NCBI GenBank assembly: GCA_016000265.1
Contig: JAECRL010000002.1
Coordinates: 267,567-331,566 of the forward strand
DNA: 64,000 bases
From: Burkholderiales bacterium
Lineage (GTDB): Bacteria; Pseudomonadota; Gammaproteobacteria; Burkholderiales; Burkholderiaceae_C
Reading direction: 5' to 3'
Position 1 is the first letter of the stretch. Every line of letters begins with the position of its first letter. The translations under genes and the position numbers were made by a program. Under the pieces are notes generated by a model. That model ran no database searches. It was not told where the DNA came from and saw only the letters and a list, made by a program, of their open reading frames with translations. Shown here one piece after another: positions 50,466 through 58,411 of the stretch.

Positions 50466-51602
50466 ATGGAACGCGACCAGGCCTCGAAATTCATCAACGA
50501 CCTCCTGCGCCTGATGGTCTCGCGCGGCGGCTCCGACCTGTTCCTCACCGCCGAGTTCCCGCCGGCCATCAAGGTCGACGGCAAGGTCACCAAGGTGTCG
50601 CCCCAGCCGCTGACGCCGGGCCACACCCTGGCGCTGGCCCGCTCGGTCATGAACGACAAGCAGGCCGCCGAGTTCGAGCGCACCAAGGAGTGCAACTTCG
50701 CCATCTCGCCGGGCGGGGTGGGGCGCTTTCGGGTCAACGCCTTCGTGCAGCAGGGCCACGTCGGCCTGGTCATGCGCGTGATCCCGCAAATCATCCCCAC
50801 CATCGACAGCATGCGCCTGCCCCACATCCTCAAGGACGTGGTCTCGACCAAGCGCGGCCTGGTGATCCTGGTGGGCGCCACGGGCTCGGGCAAGTCGACC
50901 ACGCTGGCGGCCATGGTGGACCACCGCAACGAGAACTCCCACGGCCACATCATCACGCTGGAAGACCCGGTCGAGTTCGTGCACCCGCACAAGAACTGCA
51001 TCGTCACGCAGCGTGAGATCGGCATCGACACCGACGGCTGGGAGATCGCGCTCAAGAACACGCTGCGACAGGCCCCCGACGTCATCCTGATGGGCGAAAT
51101 CCGCGACCGCGAGGCCATGGAGCACGCCGTGCAGTTCGCCGAGACCGGCCACCTGTGCATGGCCACGCTGCACGCCAACAGCGCCAACCAGGCGCTCGAC
51201 CGCATCATCAACTTCTTCCCCGAAGAGCGCCGCTCGCAGCTGCTGATGGACCTCTCGCTCAACCTCAAGGCGCTGGTTTCGCAGCGCCTGATGCCGCGCC
51301 AGGAAGGCAAGGGCCGGGTGGCCGCGGTCGAGATCCTGCTCAACACGCCCCTGATCGCCGACATGATCTTCAAGGGCGAGGTCGGCGAGATCAAGGAGAT
51401 CATGAAGAAGTCGCGCGAGCAGGGCATGCAGACCTTCGACCAGGCCCTGTACGACCTCTTCGAGGGCAACGACATCACCTACGAAGACGCGCTGCGCAAC
51501 GCCGACTCCGTCAACGACCTGCGCCTGCAGATCAAGCTCAACAGCCAGCGCGCGCGCAACCAGGACCTGGGCGCGGGCACCGAGCACATGCGCATCGTCT
51601 GA
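50466..51602 (+). CDS. pilU: type IV pilus accessory retraction ATPase PilU
   Basis: 378 residues, PilT paralogue that helps retraction under load. Seen: MERDQASKFINDLLRLMVSRGGSDLFLTAEFPP, Walker A GATGSGKSTT at about 137-146, HIITLEDPVEFVHPHKNC, Walker B VILMGEIRDREAME, and GHLCMATLHANSANQALDRI. The C-terminal extension beyond PilT (NSQRARNQDLGAGTEHMRIV) is typical of PilU. It is 64 bases after the CNB gene. Confidence 0.96.
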   Translation: MERDQASKFINDLLRLMVSRGGSDLFLTAEFPPAIKVDGKVTKVSPQPLTPGHTLALARSVMNDKQAAEFERTKECNFAISPGGVGRFRVNAFVQQGHVGLVMRVIPQIIPTIDSMRLPHILKDVVSTKRGLVILVGATGSGKSTTLAAMVDHRNENSHGHIITLEDPVEFVHPHKNCIVTQREIGIDTDGWEIALKNTLRQAPDVILMGEIRDREAMEHAVQFAETGHLCMATLHANSANQALDRIINFFPEERRSQLLMDLSLNLKALVSQRLMPRQEGKGRVAAVEILLNTPLIADMIFKGEVGEIKEIMKKSREQGMQTFDQALYDLFEGNDITYEDALRNADSVNDLRLQIKLNSQRARNQDLGAGTEHMRIV

Positions 51603-51613
51603 AGGCCGTTGCG

Positions 51614-52549
51614 ATGTCCACTCCCCACCCCGCTCCCACCCTGGCCCTGGCCGACAAGGCCTACCCACCCCACCCCGCGCAGCGCATCGCCTTCATCGGC
51701 CTGGGCACGATGGGCGCGCCCATGGCCGCGCACCTGCTGCGAGCCGGCCACGACGTCACCGTCTACAACCGCACCGCGGCCAAGGCCCAGGCCTGGGTGG
51801 CCGAGCACGGTGGCCGCCACGCCGCCACGCCGCTTGAGGCCGCCAAATCAGGGGCGGGTGTCGACATCGCCTTCACCTGCGTGGGCAACGACGACGACCT
51901 GCGCCAGGTCTGCATCGGCCCCGAGGGCGTCTTTCAAGGCCTGGCCGCCGGGGGCATCGTGGTCGACCACACCACCACCTCGGCCGAGGTCGCCCGGGAG
52001 TTGTCCGCCTGCGCACGCGAGCGCGGCCTGCACTTCATCGACGCCCCCGTCTCCGGCGGCAACCTGGGTGCGCTCAACGGCGTGCTCACGGTGATGTGCG
52101 GCGGTGATGCGCAAGCCTTCGAGCGCGTTCGGCCCGTTGTCGCGGCCTACGCGCGCGCCGTCACCCTGCTGGGCGGCAGCGGCTCGGGTCAGCTCGCCAA
52201 GATGGTCAACCAGGTCTGCGTCGGCGGTTTGCTTCAGGGCCTGGCCGAGGCGCTCGCTTTCGGTGAGAAGGCCGGGCTGGACATGGCTCAGGTGCTGGAG
52301 GTGATCTCGCAAGGGGCGGCCAGCAGCTGGCAGATGGTCAACCGCGGCCCCTCCATGATCCACAACCAGTTTGACTTCGGCTTCGCCGTCGACTGGATGC
52401 GCAAGGACCTGGGCCTCGTGCTCGACGAAGGGCGTCGCCTGGGCGCCCGCCTGCCGGTGACGGCCCTGGTCGACCAGTTCTACGCCGACGTGCAGGCCCA
52501 AGGCGGCGGCAGGCAGGACACGTCCAGCCTCATCCGTCGCCTGCGCTGA
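51614..52549 (+). CDS. NAD(P)-dependent beta-hydroxyacid dehydrogenase
   Basis: 311 residues of the 3-hydroxyisobutyrate / tartronate-semialdehyde reductase family. Seen: Rossmann FIGLGTMGAPMAAHLLRAGHDVTVYNRT, substrate-binding signature FIDAPVSGGNLGALNGVLTVM, and the catalytic Lys in GSGQLAKMVNQV. Substrate is not clear; the family also contains glyoxylate reductases. The reading frame is open far upstream inside pilU, but ATG 51614 fits the family N-terminus. It follows pilU by 11 bases and may be read from the same transcript. Confidence 0.9.
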   Translation: MSTPHPAPTLALADKAYPPHPAQRIAFIGLGTMGAPMAAHLLRAGHDVTVYNRTAAKAQAWVAEHGGRHAATPLEAAKSGAGVDIAFTCVGNDDDLRQVCIGPEGVFQGLAAGGIVVDHTTTSAEVARELSACARERGLHFIDAPVSGGNLGALNGVLTVMCGGDAQAFERVRPVVAAYARAVTLLGGSGSGQLAKMVNQVCVGGLLQGLAEALAFGEKAGLDMAQVLEVISQGAASSWQMVNRGPSMIHNQFDFGFAVDWMRKDLGLVLDEGRRLGARLPVTALVDQFYADVQAQGGGRQDTSSLIRRLR

Positions 52550-52559
52550 GCGGGTTCGA

Positions 52560-53216
52560 TCAGTTCGCGGGCGGCGTGCCCGTGCCCGAGTTGCCAGCCG
52601 GGCGCGGCAGGCGGTTGGCCAGCTCGTCTTCGCTGATGATCTCGAAGGCCTTGACCACCTTCTTGACGCCCGGGATGCTGGCCGTCAGTTCGGCCGCGCG
52701 CTGGGCCTCGCGCTCCGTCACGATGCCCATCAAGTAGACCTCGCCGCGCTCGACCACGATGTCGAAGGCGTTGCTGATCAGGTCGCGCGCGTCCACCAGG
52801 GTGGCGCGCACCTTGCCGGCCACGAGCACGTCGTTGGAGCGTGTGCCCAGGGTGCTGGCGGGCCCCACGATGAGCTGGTTGATCACCTTGGTGACGTTCT
52901 CGACGCGGGCCACGGTCTGCTCGGCCGCCAGGCGGTCGGCCTCGCTGTCCACCTCGCCGCTCAGCAGCACCGTCCGGTTGTAGGCGTTGACGTTGATGTG
53001 GCCCCGCCCGCCCAGCGCATCGCGCAGGCGGTTGGCCGACTTCAACTGGATGCCCTGGTCTTCGACCTGCATGCCGGAGGTGCGCCGGTCGGTGGCGACC
53101 AGGGCGCTGGCCGCGGCCCCGCCCAGCATCAGCGGGGCGCAGGCGCTCAGGCTGGCCGAGCCCAGGGCGACGAACAGCAGGCTCACGGCCAGGCGGGTGG
53201 GGGCGATGCGCTTCAT
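52560..53216 (-). CDS. BON-domain lipoprotein (DolP/YraP-like)
   Basis: 218 residues: lipobox LSAC26, then two BON domains (NRLRDALGGRGHINVNAYNRTVLLSGEVDSEADRL and VRATLVDARDLISNAFDIVVERGEVYLMGIVTE, read as separate segments). In Escherichia coli the equivalent DolP keeps the outer membrane intact at the division site and binds anionic lipid. The gene order rsmI - yraN - SIS - BON is the E. coli order without lpoA, which supports the call. The start overlaps the SIS stop (ATGA). Confidence 0.88.
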   Translation of the reverse strand: MKRIAPTRLAVSLLFVALGSASLSACAPLMLGGAAASALVATDRRTSGMQVEDQGIQLKSANRLRDALGGRGHINVNAYNRTVLLSGEVDSEADRLAAEQTVARVENVTKVINQLIVGPASTLGTRSNDVLVAGKVRATLVDARDLISNAFDIVVERGEVYLMGIVTEREAQRAAELTASIPGVKKVVKAFEIISEDELANRLPRPAGNSGTGTPPAN

Positions 53217-53791
53217 GCGGCTTCTCCAAGCAGGTGGGTGTCCACGGCGGCGCACAGCCCGTGCAGGGCCAGCCAGCCGATGGCAAAGAGGGTGGAGGTA
53301 TGGGTGCCGGGCAGGGGCACCCACACGTCGGTGTCTCGCAGTTGGGGGCCCAGCACGCTGGCGGCTTCGCCGGTGAAGGCCACCAGGGTCAGGTCCTGCT
53401 CGCGCGCGGCTTCGGTCGCGGCCCGCAGGTCTGCTTCGTTGCGCTCCAGCGAGAAGGCCAGCCACAGGTCGCCCGGGTGCCCCAGCGCCCGAACCTGCTG
53501 CGTCAGCGAGGCCTGCGTCGGGTGCATCGGGGGCGCCAGGGCCTGAGCCGCCAGGGGAGGGCGCTCGCGGCCGCTGCCACGCACCAGCAGGTTGGCTGCT
53601 TGTTGCGCCAGCCAGGCGGCTTCGCCTTCACCCGCGCACAGCACGCGGCCGCCGGTGGTGATGGTGTGCATGATGGCCTGCGCTGCGAAGTTCAGCTGCT
53701 GGGCCAGGCGTTCGGAAGACTGATAAAGCCAGTCGGCGGTTTCCAGCAGCGGCTGCTGCAGGAGGGTCGGCTGATAGGACGGATCCGGCAT
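53213..53791 (-). CDS. SIS-domain protein (DiaA/GmhA-like)
   Basis: 192 residues with a phosphosugar-isomerase (SIS) fold: a helical N-terminus (TADWLYQSSERLAQQLNFAAQAIMHTI), TTGGRVLCAGEGEAAWLAQ at the sugar-phosphate site, and LTLVAFTG. The classical GmhA zinc and catalytic residues are not evident; the position next to yraN and a BON lipoprotein matches diaA, which stimulates replication initiation through DnaA. Either function remains possible. Overlaps the BON gene by four bases. Confidence 0.82.
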   Translation of the reverse strand: MPDPSYQPTLLQQPLLETADWLYQSSERLAQQLNFAAQAIMHTITTGGRVLCAGEGEAAWLAQQAANLLVRGSGRERPPLAAQALAPPMHPTQASLTQQVRALGHPGDLWLAFSLERNEADLRAATEAAREQDLTLVAFTGEAASVLGPQLRDTDVWVPLPGTHTSTLFAIGWLALHGLCAAVDTHLLGEAA

Positions 53792-53821
53792 GCGGCCGAT
53801 GATAAGTCAGCTCGCGGCACG

Positions 53822-54199
53822 TCAGCTGGCGTCGAAGGCCGCGGGCAGCCAGGTCAGCTCCTCCCCGTCGATGGCGACCACGTCGAATCGGCAGGGCGGC
53901 CACACGTGGAGGCTTTGCAGATAAAAACGCGCGCCGAGGATGCAGCGCCGCTGCTTGCCCCGCGTGACCGAGGCCGCCGCGCCACCGTGGTCGCTCGAGG
54001 CTCGTTGCCTGACCTCCACGAACACCAGGGTGCCGTCGCGGTCGCGCATGATCAGGTCGACCTCCGCGCCACGCGCGCTCGGGCCGCGCGCCACCCGATA
54101 ATTGCGCTCGACCAGCGTCAGCCCCTGCGCCTGCAGGTGCTGCAAGGCGCGTTCTTCACCCTCATCGCCCCGGGATTTTGTCGTGACCCTTGATGTCAA
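53822..54199 (-). CDS. yraN: YraN family (UPF0102) endonuclease-like protein
   Basis: 125 residues with the restriction-endonuclease-like core of UPF0102: GDEGEERALQHLQAQGLTLVERNYR, then EVDLIMRDRDGTLVFVEVRQR (Asp and Glu of the nuclease fold) and a basic C-terminus. Cellular role unknown. No ATG fits; a TTG at 54199 is the only start that retains the whole conserved region. Its start overlaps the rsmI start region on the other strand by 17 bases. Confidence 0.85.
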   Translation of the reverse strand: MTSRVTTKSRGDEGEERALQHLQAQGLTLVERNYRVARGPSARGAEVDLIMRDRDGTLVFVEVRQRASSDHGGAAASVTRGKQRRCILGARFYLQSLHVWPPCRFDVVAIDGEELTWLPAAFDAS

Positions 54200-55100
54200 T
54201 CTGCTGCTCCAGGCGGCTCAACAGGTGGCCGGCAGCCAGCAGTATCCCAAAGGGGCGCTCTACCTGGTGCCCACGCCCATCGGCAACCTGGCCGACCTGA
54301 GCCTGCGCGCCGTTCACGTGCTCAGCCTCGTGGACGCCGTGGCCTGCGAGGACACCCGTGTCAGCGGGGGGCTGTTGCGCCACCTCGGGCTCGACAAACC
54401 CTTGATGCCACTGCATCAGCACAACGAGCAGGTCGCTGCTCTGCAGGTGCTCAAGCGCCTGCAAGACGGCCAGCGCGTGGCCTACGTCAGCGACGCCGGC
54501 ACCCCCGCCATCTCCGACCCCGGCGCCCACCTCGTGCAGGCCGCGCAGGCCGCCGGCGTGCGCGTGGTGCCCTTGTCGGGCCCCAGCAGCGTCACCACGG
54601 CCCTGAGCGCGTCGGGCGACGCCGCCGCCCACGGGTTTCGCTTCGAGGGCTTCCTGCCCGCCAAGGGCGCCGCTCGCCTGACCCGCCTGCGCGAGGCCCT
54701 GGGCCACGACCACAGCGTCGTGCTCTTCGAGGCCCCGCACCGCATCGAGGCCCTGGCGCGTGAACTCGCCGAAGCCGCGCCCCAGGGCCGCGTCACGCTC
54801 TGCCGGGAGCTCAGCAAGCAGTTCGAAGACATCGTCACCCTGCCGACCACCGAGCTGTCCGCCTGGGTGGCGGCGGACGCGAATCGGCAGCGCGGCGAAT
54901 TCGTGCTCGTCGTGCACGCCCAGCCGCCCAGCGACGCCCCCGAGGGGCTCGCGCCCGGCGTGGAGGCGCTCCTCAGCGAGCTGGTGCGCCACGTGCCCGT
55001 CAAGCAGGCCGCGGCCCTGGTCGCCGACGTCGTCGGGCTGTCGCGCAAAGCCTTGTACGACGACGCCCTGCGCCTGCGGCAGGCCCTCGGCGAAGACTGA
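54183..55100 (+). CDS. rsmI: 16S rRNA (cytidine1402-2'-O)-methyltransferase
   Basis: 305 residues. Methylates the ribose of C1402 in the decoding centre using S-adenosylmethionine. Seen: LYLVPTPIGNLADLSLRA, CEDTRVSGGLLRHLGL, YVSDAGTPAISDPGAHLV, and VLFEAPHRIEALARELAE ... LCRELSKQFED. The frame is open upstream; GTG 54183 gives a normal N-terminus (VTLDVNLLLQ). With the TTG start of the divergent yraN the two coding regions overlap by 17 bases, so both may be controlled by one very small region. Confidence 0.93.
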   Translation: MTLDVNLLLQAAQQVAGSQQYPKGALYLVPTPIGNLADLSLRAVHVLSLVDAVACEDTRVSGGLLRHLGLDKPLMPLHQHNEQVAALQVLKRLQDGQRVAYVSDAGTPAISDPGAHLVQAAQAAGVRVVPLSGPSSVTTALSASGDAAAHGFRFEGFLPAKGAARLTRLREALGHDHSVVLFEAPHRIEALARELAEAAPQGRVTLCRELSKQFEDIVTLPTTELSAWVAADANRQRGEFVLVVHAQPPSDAPEGLAPGVEALLSELVRHVPVKQAAALVADVVGLSRKALYDDALRLRQALGED

Positions 55101-55425
55101 GCCCACGCGGGCCCCTCCTCCCCGCTCTCCCCCGTCCTGGGGATCTGACGCGCACCCACATCCGAATCCCCCCGTCGGGCGGGTGAGTTGCGCCCGATAA
55201 CCGCGGGTTACCCCTTGATTTGCCCCCCTCCGCCCCCCCGCAGGCAAGGGGGCTGTGGTGCTTTCAAGGGCCTCAACACGGCCTAACACCATCGAGGGAG
55301 AGAGCTTTCCCCCTGGTGAGGGTATGCCCGAAATTTAACGAAAGTCGTTATTCAGATACTGGCCCTGTCTGCAGCGAAGCACCCCCTTTTGAAACCCATT
55401 CGCAGGCAAAAACAGGAGCACAAGC
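55101..55425. promoter_or_regulatory. 325-base region upstream of the lipase genes
   Basis: No gene is seen. The first 150 bases are C-rich with a short hairpin GCCC-ACGC-GGGC right after rsmI (55101-55112) and TAACC-GCG-GGTTA (55198-55210). Near the lipase start the DNA becomes A/T-rich, with an inverted repeat AACGA-AAG-TCGTT (55337-55349) and a -10-like GATACT (55355-55360) that lacks a good -35. The lipase ribosome site AGGAG is at 55414-55418. This is probably where the lipase promoter lies, but its exact place is not resolved. Confidence 0.4.
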
Positions 55426-56373
55426 ATGACTTCCGGATTCAACCTCAAGGCCGTTTGCACCGCCGCCATCGTGGCTGGCGCGGCCCTGGCTGCCCCCGCC
55501 GCCCACGCCGGCACCACCGCCCAGACCAAGTACCCCATCGTGCTGGTTCACGGCTTCATCGGCTTCGACAACATCCTCGGCGCCGTCAACTACTTCTACG
55601 ACATCCCCGGCACGCTGCGCAACGAAGGCGCCACCGTCTACATCGCCTCGGTGAACCCCTCGCAGACCACGGAATTCCGCGGCGAAGAGCTCATCCAGCA
55701 GATGAAGCAATGGGCCGCCAAGGACGGCGTCAAGAAGTTCAACCTGATCGGCCACAGCCACGGCGGCCCCACCGTGCGCTACGCCGCTGGCACCGTGCCC
55801 ACGATGGTCGCCTCGGTCAGCACCATGGCCGGCACCCATTTCGGCTCCAAGGTGGCCGATGACCTCGCCCCCACCTTCTCCGAAGGCGGCACCCTCGACG
55901 GCCTGGCCACCTCCGGCCTGAAGCTCATTTCCTGGCTGACCGGCAACAAGACCACCGACCAGACCAACCTCCAGGCCGCCCTGAGCTCGCTGTCCACCGA
56001 AGGCTCCGCCGCTTTCAACGCCAAGTTCCCCGTCGGCGCCCCCACCACCGATTGCGGCACCGGCCCCGAAGTGGCCAGCGTCAACGGCAACAGCATCCGC
56101 TGGTACTCCTTCTCCGGCACCGCCGTCAAAACCAACGGTTGGGACATCTCCGATCTGATCCTGGCTGGCACCGCCTCCTACTTCAAGGACGAGCCCAACG
56201 ACGGCCTGGTGGGCCGCTGCTCCAGCCACTGGGGCAAGGTCATCAAGGACGACTACGCCTGGAACCACCTCGACGAAATCAACCAGGTCCTGGGCACGAT
56301 CGGCAAGGGCGCACCGGACCCGGTCGCCTTCTACAAGCAGCAAGCCAACCGCCTGAAGCTGGCTGGCCTGTGA
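55426..56373 (+). CDS. lipA: secreted triacylglycerol lipase, copy 1
   Basis: 315 residues. Signal peptide (1-28, AHA-G), the oxyanion loop VLVHGFIGFDN, nucleophile motif GHSHGG with Ser111, catalytic Asp259 in NDGLVGRCSSHWG and His281 in NHLDEINQ, the last two also framing the usual calcium site. This is family I.2 (Burkholderia/Pseudomonas glumae type), which needs a membrane-bound foldase and leaves the cell by type II secretion. Two cysteines (one in DCGTG, one in GRCSS) can form the conserved disulphide. It shares a 290-base identical block with the next gene. Confidence 0.93.
   Translation: MTSGFNLKAVCTAAIVAGAALAAPAAHAGTTAQTKYPIVLVHGFIGFDNILGAVNYFYDIPGTLRNEGATVYIASVNPSQTTEFRGEELIQQMKQWAAKDGVKKFNLIGHSHGGPTVRYAAGTVPTMVASVSTMAGTHFGSKVADDLAPTFSEGGTLDGLATSGLKLISWLTGNKTTDQTNLQAALSSLSTEGSAAFNAKFPVGAPTTDCGTGPEVASVNGNSIRWYSFSGTAVKTNGWDISDLILAGTASYFKDEPNDGLVGRCSSHWGKVIKDDYAWNHLDEINQVLGTIGKGAPDPVAFYKQQANRLKLAGL
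55549..55838 (+). repeat. 290-base block identical in the two lipase genes, copy 1
   Basis: This stretch is identical base for base to 56535-56824 (offset 986). It covers the oxyanion loop through the nucleophile motif. Sequence outside the block differs at many synonymous and non-synonymous sites. Confidence 0.9.
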
Positions 56374-56411
56374 TGGGCTCGTCCGCCTCACCTCAATCCC
56401 CTGGAGACAAC

Positions 56412-57359
56412 ATGAGCAACAAGCTTTCCATCAAGGCCGTCTGCGCCGCTGTCGCGGTGGCGGGCATGGCCCTGGCCGCCCCCGCCGCGCACGCCGGCAT
56501 CGCCGCCAAAACCAAGTACCCCCTGGTCCTGGTCCACGGCTTCATCGGCTTCGACAACATCCTCGGCGCCGTCAACTACTTCTACGACATCCCCGGCACG
56601 CTGCGCAACGAAGGCGCCACCGTCTACATCGCCTCGGTGAACCCCTCGCAGACCACGGAATTCCGCGGCGAAGAGCTCATCCAGCAGATGAAGCAATGGG
56701 CCGCCAAGGACGGCGTCAAGAAGTTCAACCTGATCGGCCACAGCCACGGCGGCCCCACCGTGCGCTACGCCGCTGGCACCGTGCCCACGATGGTCGCCTC
56801 GGTCAGCACCATGGCCGGCACCCACTTCGGCTCCAAGGTGGCTGACGTCATCGGCGCCAACACCACCCCGGGCGGCGGCTTCGACGACCTGGCCACCGCC
56901 GGCCTGAAGCTGATCTCCTGGCTGACCGGCAACAAGACCACCAGCGACACCGACCTGCTGACCGCCCTGGGCGCCCTCAGCAGCGAAGGCGCCGCTGCCT
57001 TCAACGCCAAGTTCCCCGCTGGCGCCCCGACGACCGCATGCGGCACCGGCCCCGACAAGGCCACCATCGCTGGCAACAGCATCCGCTTCTACTCGTTCTC
57101 GGGCACCTCGGTGAAGACCAACGGCTGGGACGTGTCCGACGCCATCCTCGCCGAAACCGCCAAGTACTTCGGCGACGAGCCCAACGACGGCCTGGTGGGC
57201 CGCTGCTCCAGCCACTGGGGCAAGGTCATCAAGGACAACTACACCTGGAACCACCTGGATGAAATCAACCAGGTCCTCGGTACCATCGGCAAGGGCTCGC
57301 CCGACCCCGTGGCCTTCTACGTCCAGCACGCCAACCGCCTGAAGTGGGCGTTCCTGTGA
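56412..57359 (+). CDS. secreted triacylglycerol lipase, copy 2
   Basis: 315 residues, same length and layout as copy 1: signal peptide to AHA-G, VLVHGFIGFDN, GHSHGG, NDGLVGRCSSHWG, NHLDEINQ. It differs mainly in the signal peptide, in the lid region (VIGANTTPGGGFDDLATAGLK) and around residues 190-250. Lid differences suggest a different substrate preference. The start has GGAGACA 4-9 bases upstream and follows copy 1 by 38 bases. Both copies probably share the foldase encoded next. Confidence 0.93.
   Translation: MSNKLSIKAVCAAVAVAGMALAAPAAHAGIAAKTKYPLVLVHGFIGFDNILGAVNYFYDIPGTLRNEGATVYIASVNPSQTTEFRGEELIQQMKQWAAKDGVKKFNLIGHSHGGPTVRYAAGTVPTMVASVSTMAGTHFGSKVADVIGANTTPGGGFDDLATAGLKLISWLTGNKTTSDTDLLTALGALSSEGAAAFNAKFPAGAPTTACGTGPDKATIAGNSIRFYSFSGTSVKTNGWDVSDAILAETAKYFGDEPNDGLVGRCSSHWGKVIKDNYTWNHLDEINQVLGTIGKGSPDPVAFYVQHANRLKWAFL
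56535..56824 (+). repeat. 290-base block identical in the two lipase genes, copy 2
   Basis: Partner of 55549-55838. It begins after a T/C difference in the Val-His codons and ends at a T/C difference in the codon for His of GTHFG. The sharp edges point to gene conversion rather than recent whole-gene duplication. Confidence 0.9.
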
Positions 57360-57447
57360 CGCCATGAGCCAGCGCCCCGATCCACGTGGGTCGGGGCGCC
57401 CTCGGGCCGTTTCGTGATCCAAGAATGAGTGCAGCAAGAGGTTGAAG

Positions 57448-58386
57448 ATGCAGATGCAAGCCTGGATGAAAGCCGCCGCGATCGCCCTGGCCCTGGGCGC
57501 CGCAGGCGTGGCCTACGTTTCCGCCACGCGCCCAGGTGGTTTGAGCGGTGAGGACGCAGCCTCCTCGGCCCCGGGATCCGGCTGGGGCATGATCCGCCCC
57601 GACGCCTCGCCAGGCATGGCCACGCCCGCCGTGGGCGCCAAAGCCGGCCTGAGTCTGGAGCAGGTCCGCCACAAGCTCTTCAAGGAAGGCTCGTTCCAGG
57701 GCACCGAGCCCTCGGGCGACTGGTGCGTGGTCGCCGCCAAGCTGAGCCCCTGCGCCGACCTGCGCAAGCGCTTCGAGTACTACATCCTCGGCCTGGGCGA
57801 AGTCACCATCGAAGACATCCGCGCGCTCGTGGCCGACGAAGCCCGCCGCGCCCACGGCGACGAGCTCGCCGGCGCCATCATGTCCGTCTGGGACCGCTAC
57901 TGGCAGCTGCGCAGCCACACCTGGCGCAACGCCTTCGTGCAGTCCGACCGCAACACCTGGATGCCCGCCTTCGAAGAGCAGCGCATGGTGCGCCGCCAGA
58001 TCCTGGGTGAAGACTGGGCTCGCGCCTTCTTCGCCGACGACGAAACCAAATTCAAGCAGTACGTGGCCCAGATGGACTCCGGACAGCCCCCGCCGCCCGA
58101 CCCCGGTGAGCCCGTGCCCCAGATGGCCCCCGGCAAAGACCCCGCCGCCGTGCACGCCGAGCGCGTCGCCCGTTATGGCCAGGACGCCGCCAACCGCCTG
58201 GCCAAGGCCGACGAAGAGTGGGCCGACTGGGAGCGGCGCCTGGCCGCCGCGCGCACCGAATGGGATCGCCTCAAGGGCGCGGGGCAACTCTCCGACGTTC
58301 AGCGTCGCCAGGACATGCAGGCCTACATCGCATCGCACTTCCAGGCCGACGAGCACCTGCGCGTGAAAGCCTTGCTCAACATCTGA
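57448..58386 (+). CDS. lif: lipase-specific foldase (lipase chaperone)
   Basis: 312 residues, anchored in the inner membrane by an N-terminal helix (MKAAAIALALGAAGVAYVSA), with an Ala/Gly/Pro linker and a helical folding domain. The foldase signature (R..F.Y..L...GE) reads RKRFEYYILGLGE with Arg106 and Phe109; the commonly conserved FDY is FEY here. It folds the lipases in the periplasm before type II export. ATG 57448 is preferred to the TTG two codons upstream; AGAGG lies 6 bases before it. It follows the second lipase by 88 bases. Confidence 0.88.
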   Translation: MQMQAWMKAAAIALALGAAGVAYVSATRPGGLSGEDAASSAPGSGWGMIRPDASPGMATPAVGAKAGLSLEQVRHKLFKEGSFQGTEPSGDWCVVAAKLSPCADLRKRFEYYILGLGEVTIEDIRALVADEARRAHGDELAGAIMSVWDRYWQLRSHTWRNAFVQSDRNTWMPAFEEQRMVRRQILGEDWARAFFADDETKFKQYVAQMDSGQPPPPDPGEPVPQMAPGKDPAAVHAERVARYGQDAANRLAKADEEWADWERRLAAARTEWDRLKGAGQLSDVQRRQDMQAYIASHFQADEHLRVKALLNI

Positions 58387-58411
58387 GCGGCCTCCGTGCC
58401 AGAATGCCGGC

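Noticed and set aside
54102..54182. An extended rsmI N-terminus from ATG 54102
   Set aside because: The added residues (Cys/Arg/Ser-rich) are not family-like and would run through the conserved part of yraN on the other strand.
57442..57447. TTG start for the lipase foldase
   Set aside because: ATG 57448, two codons later, has a better spaced ribosome site.
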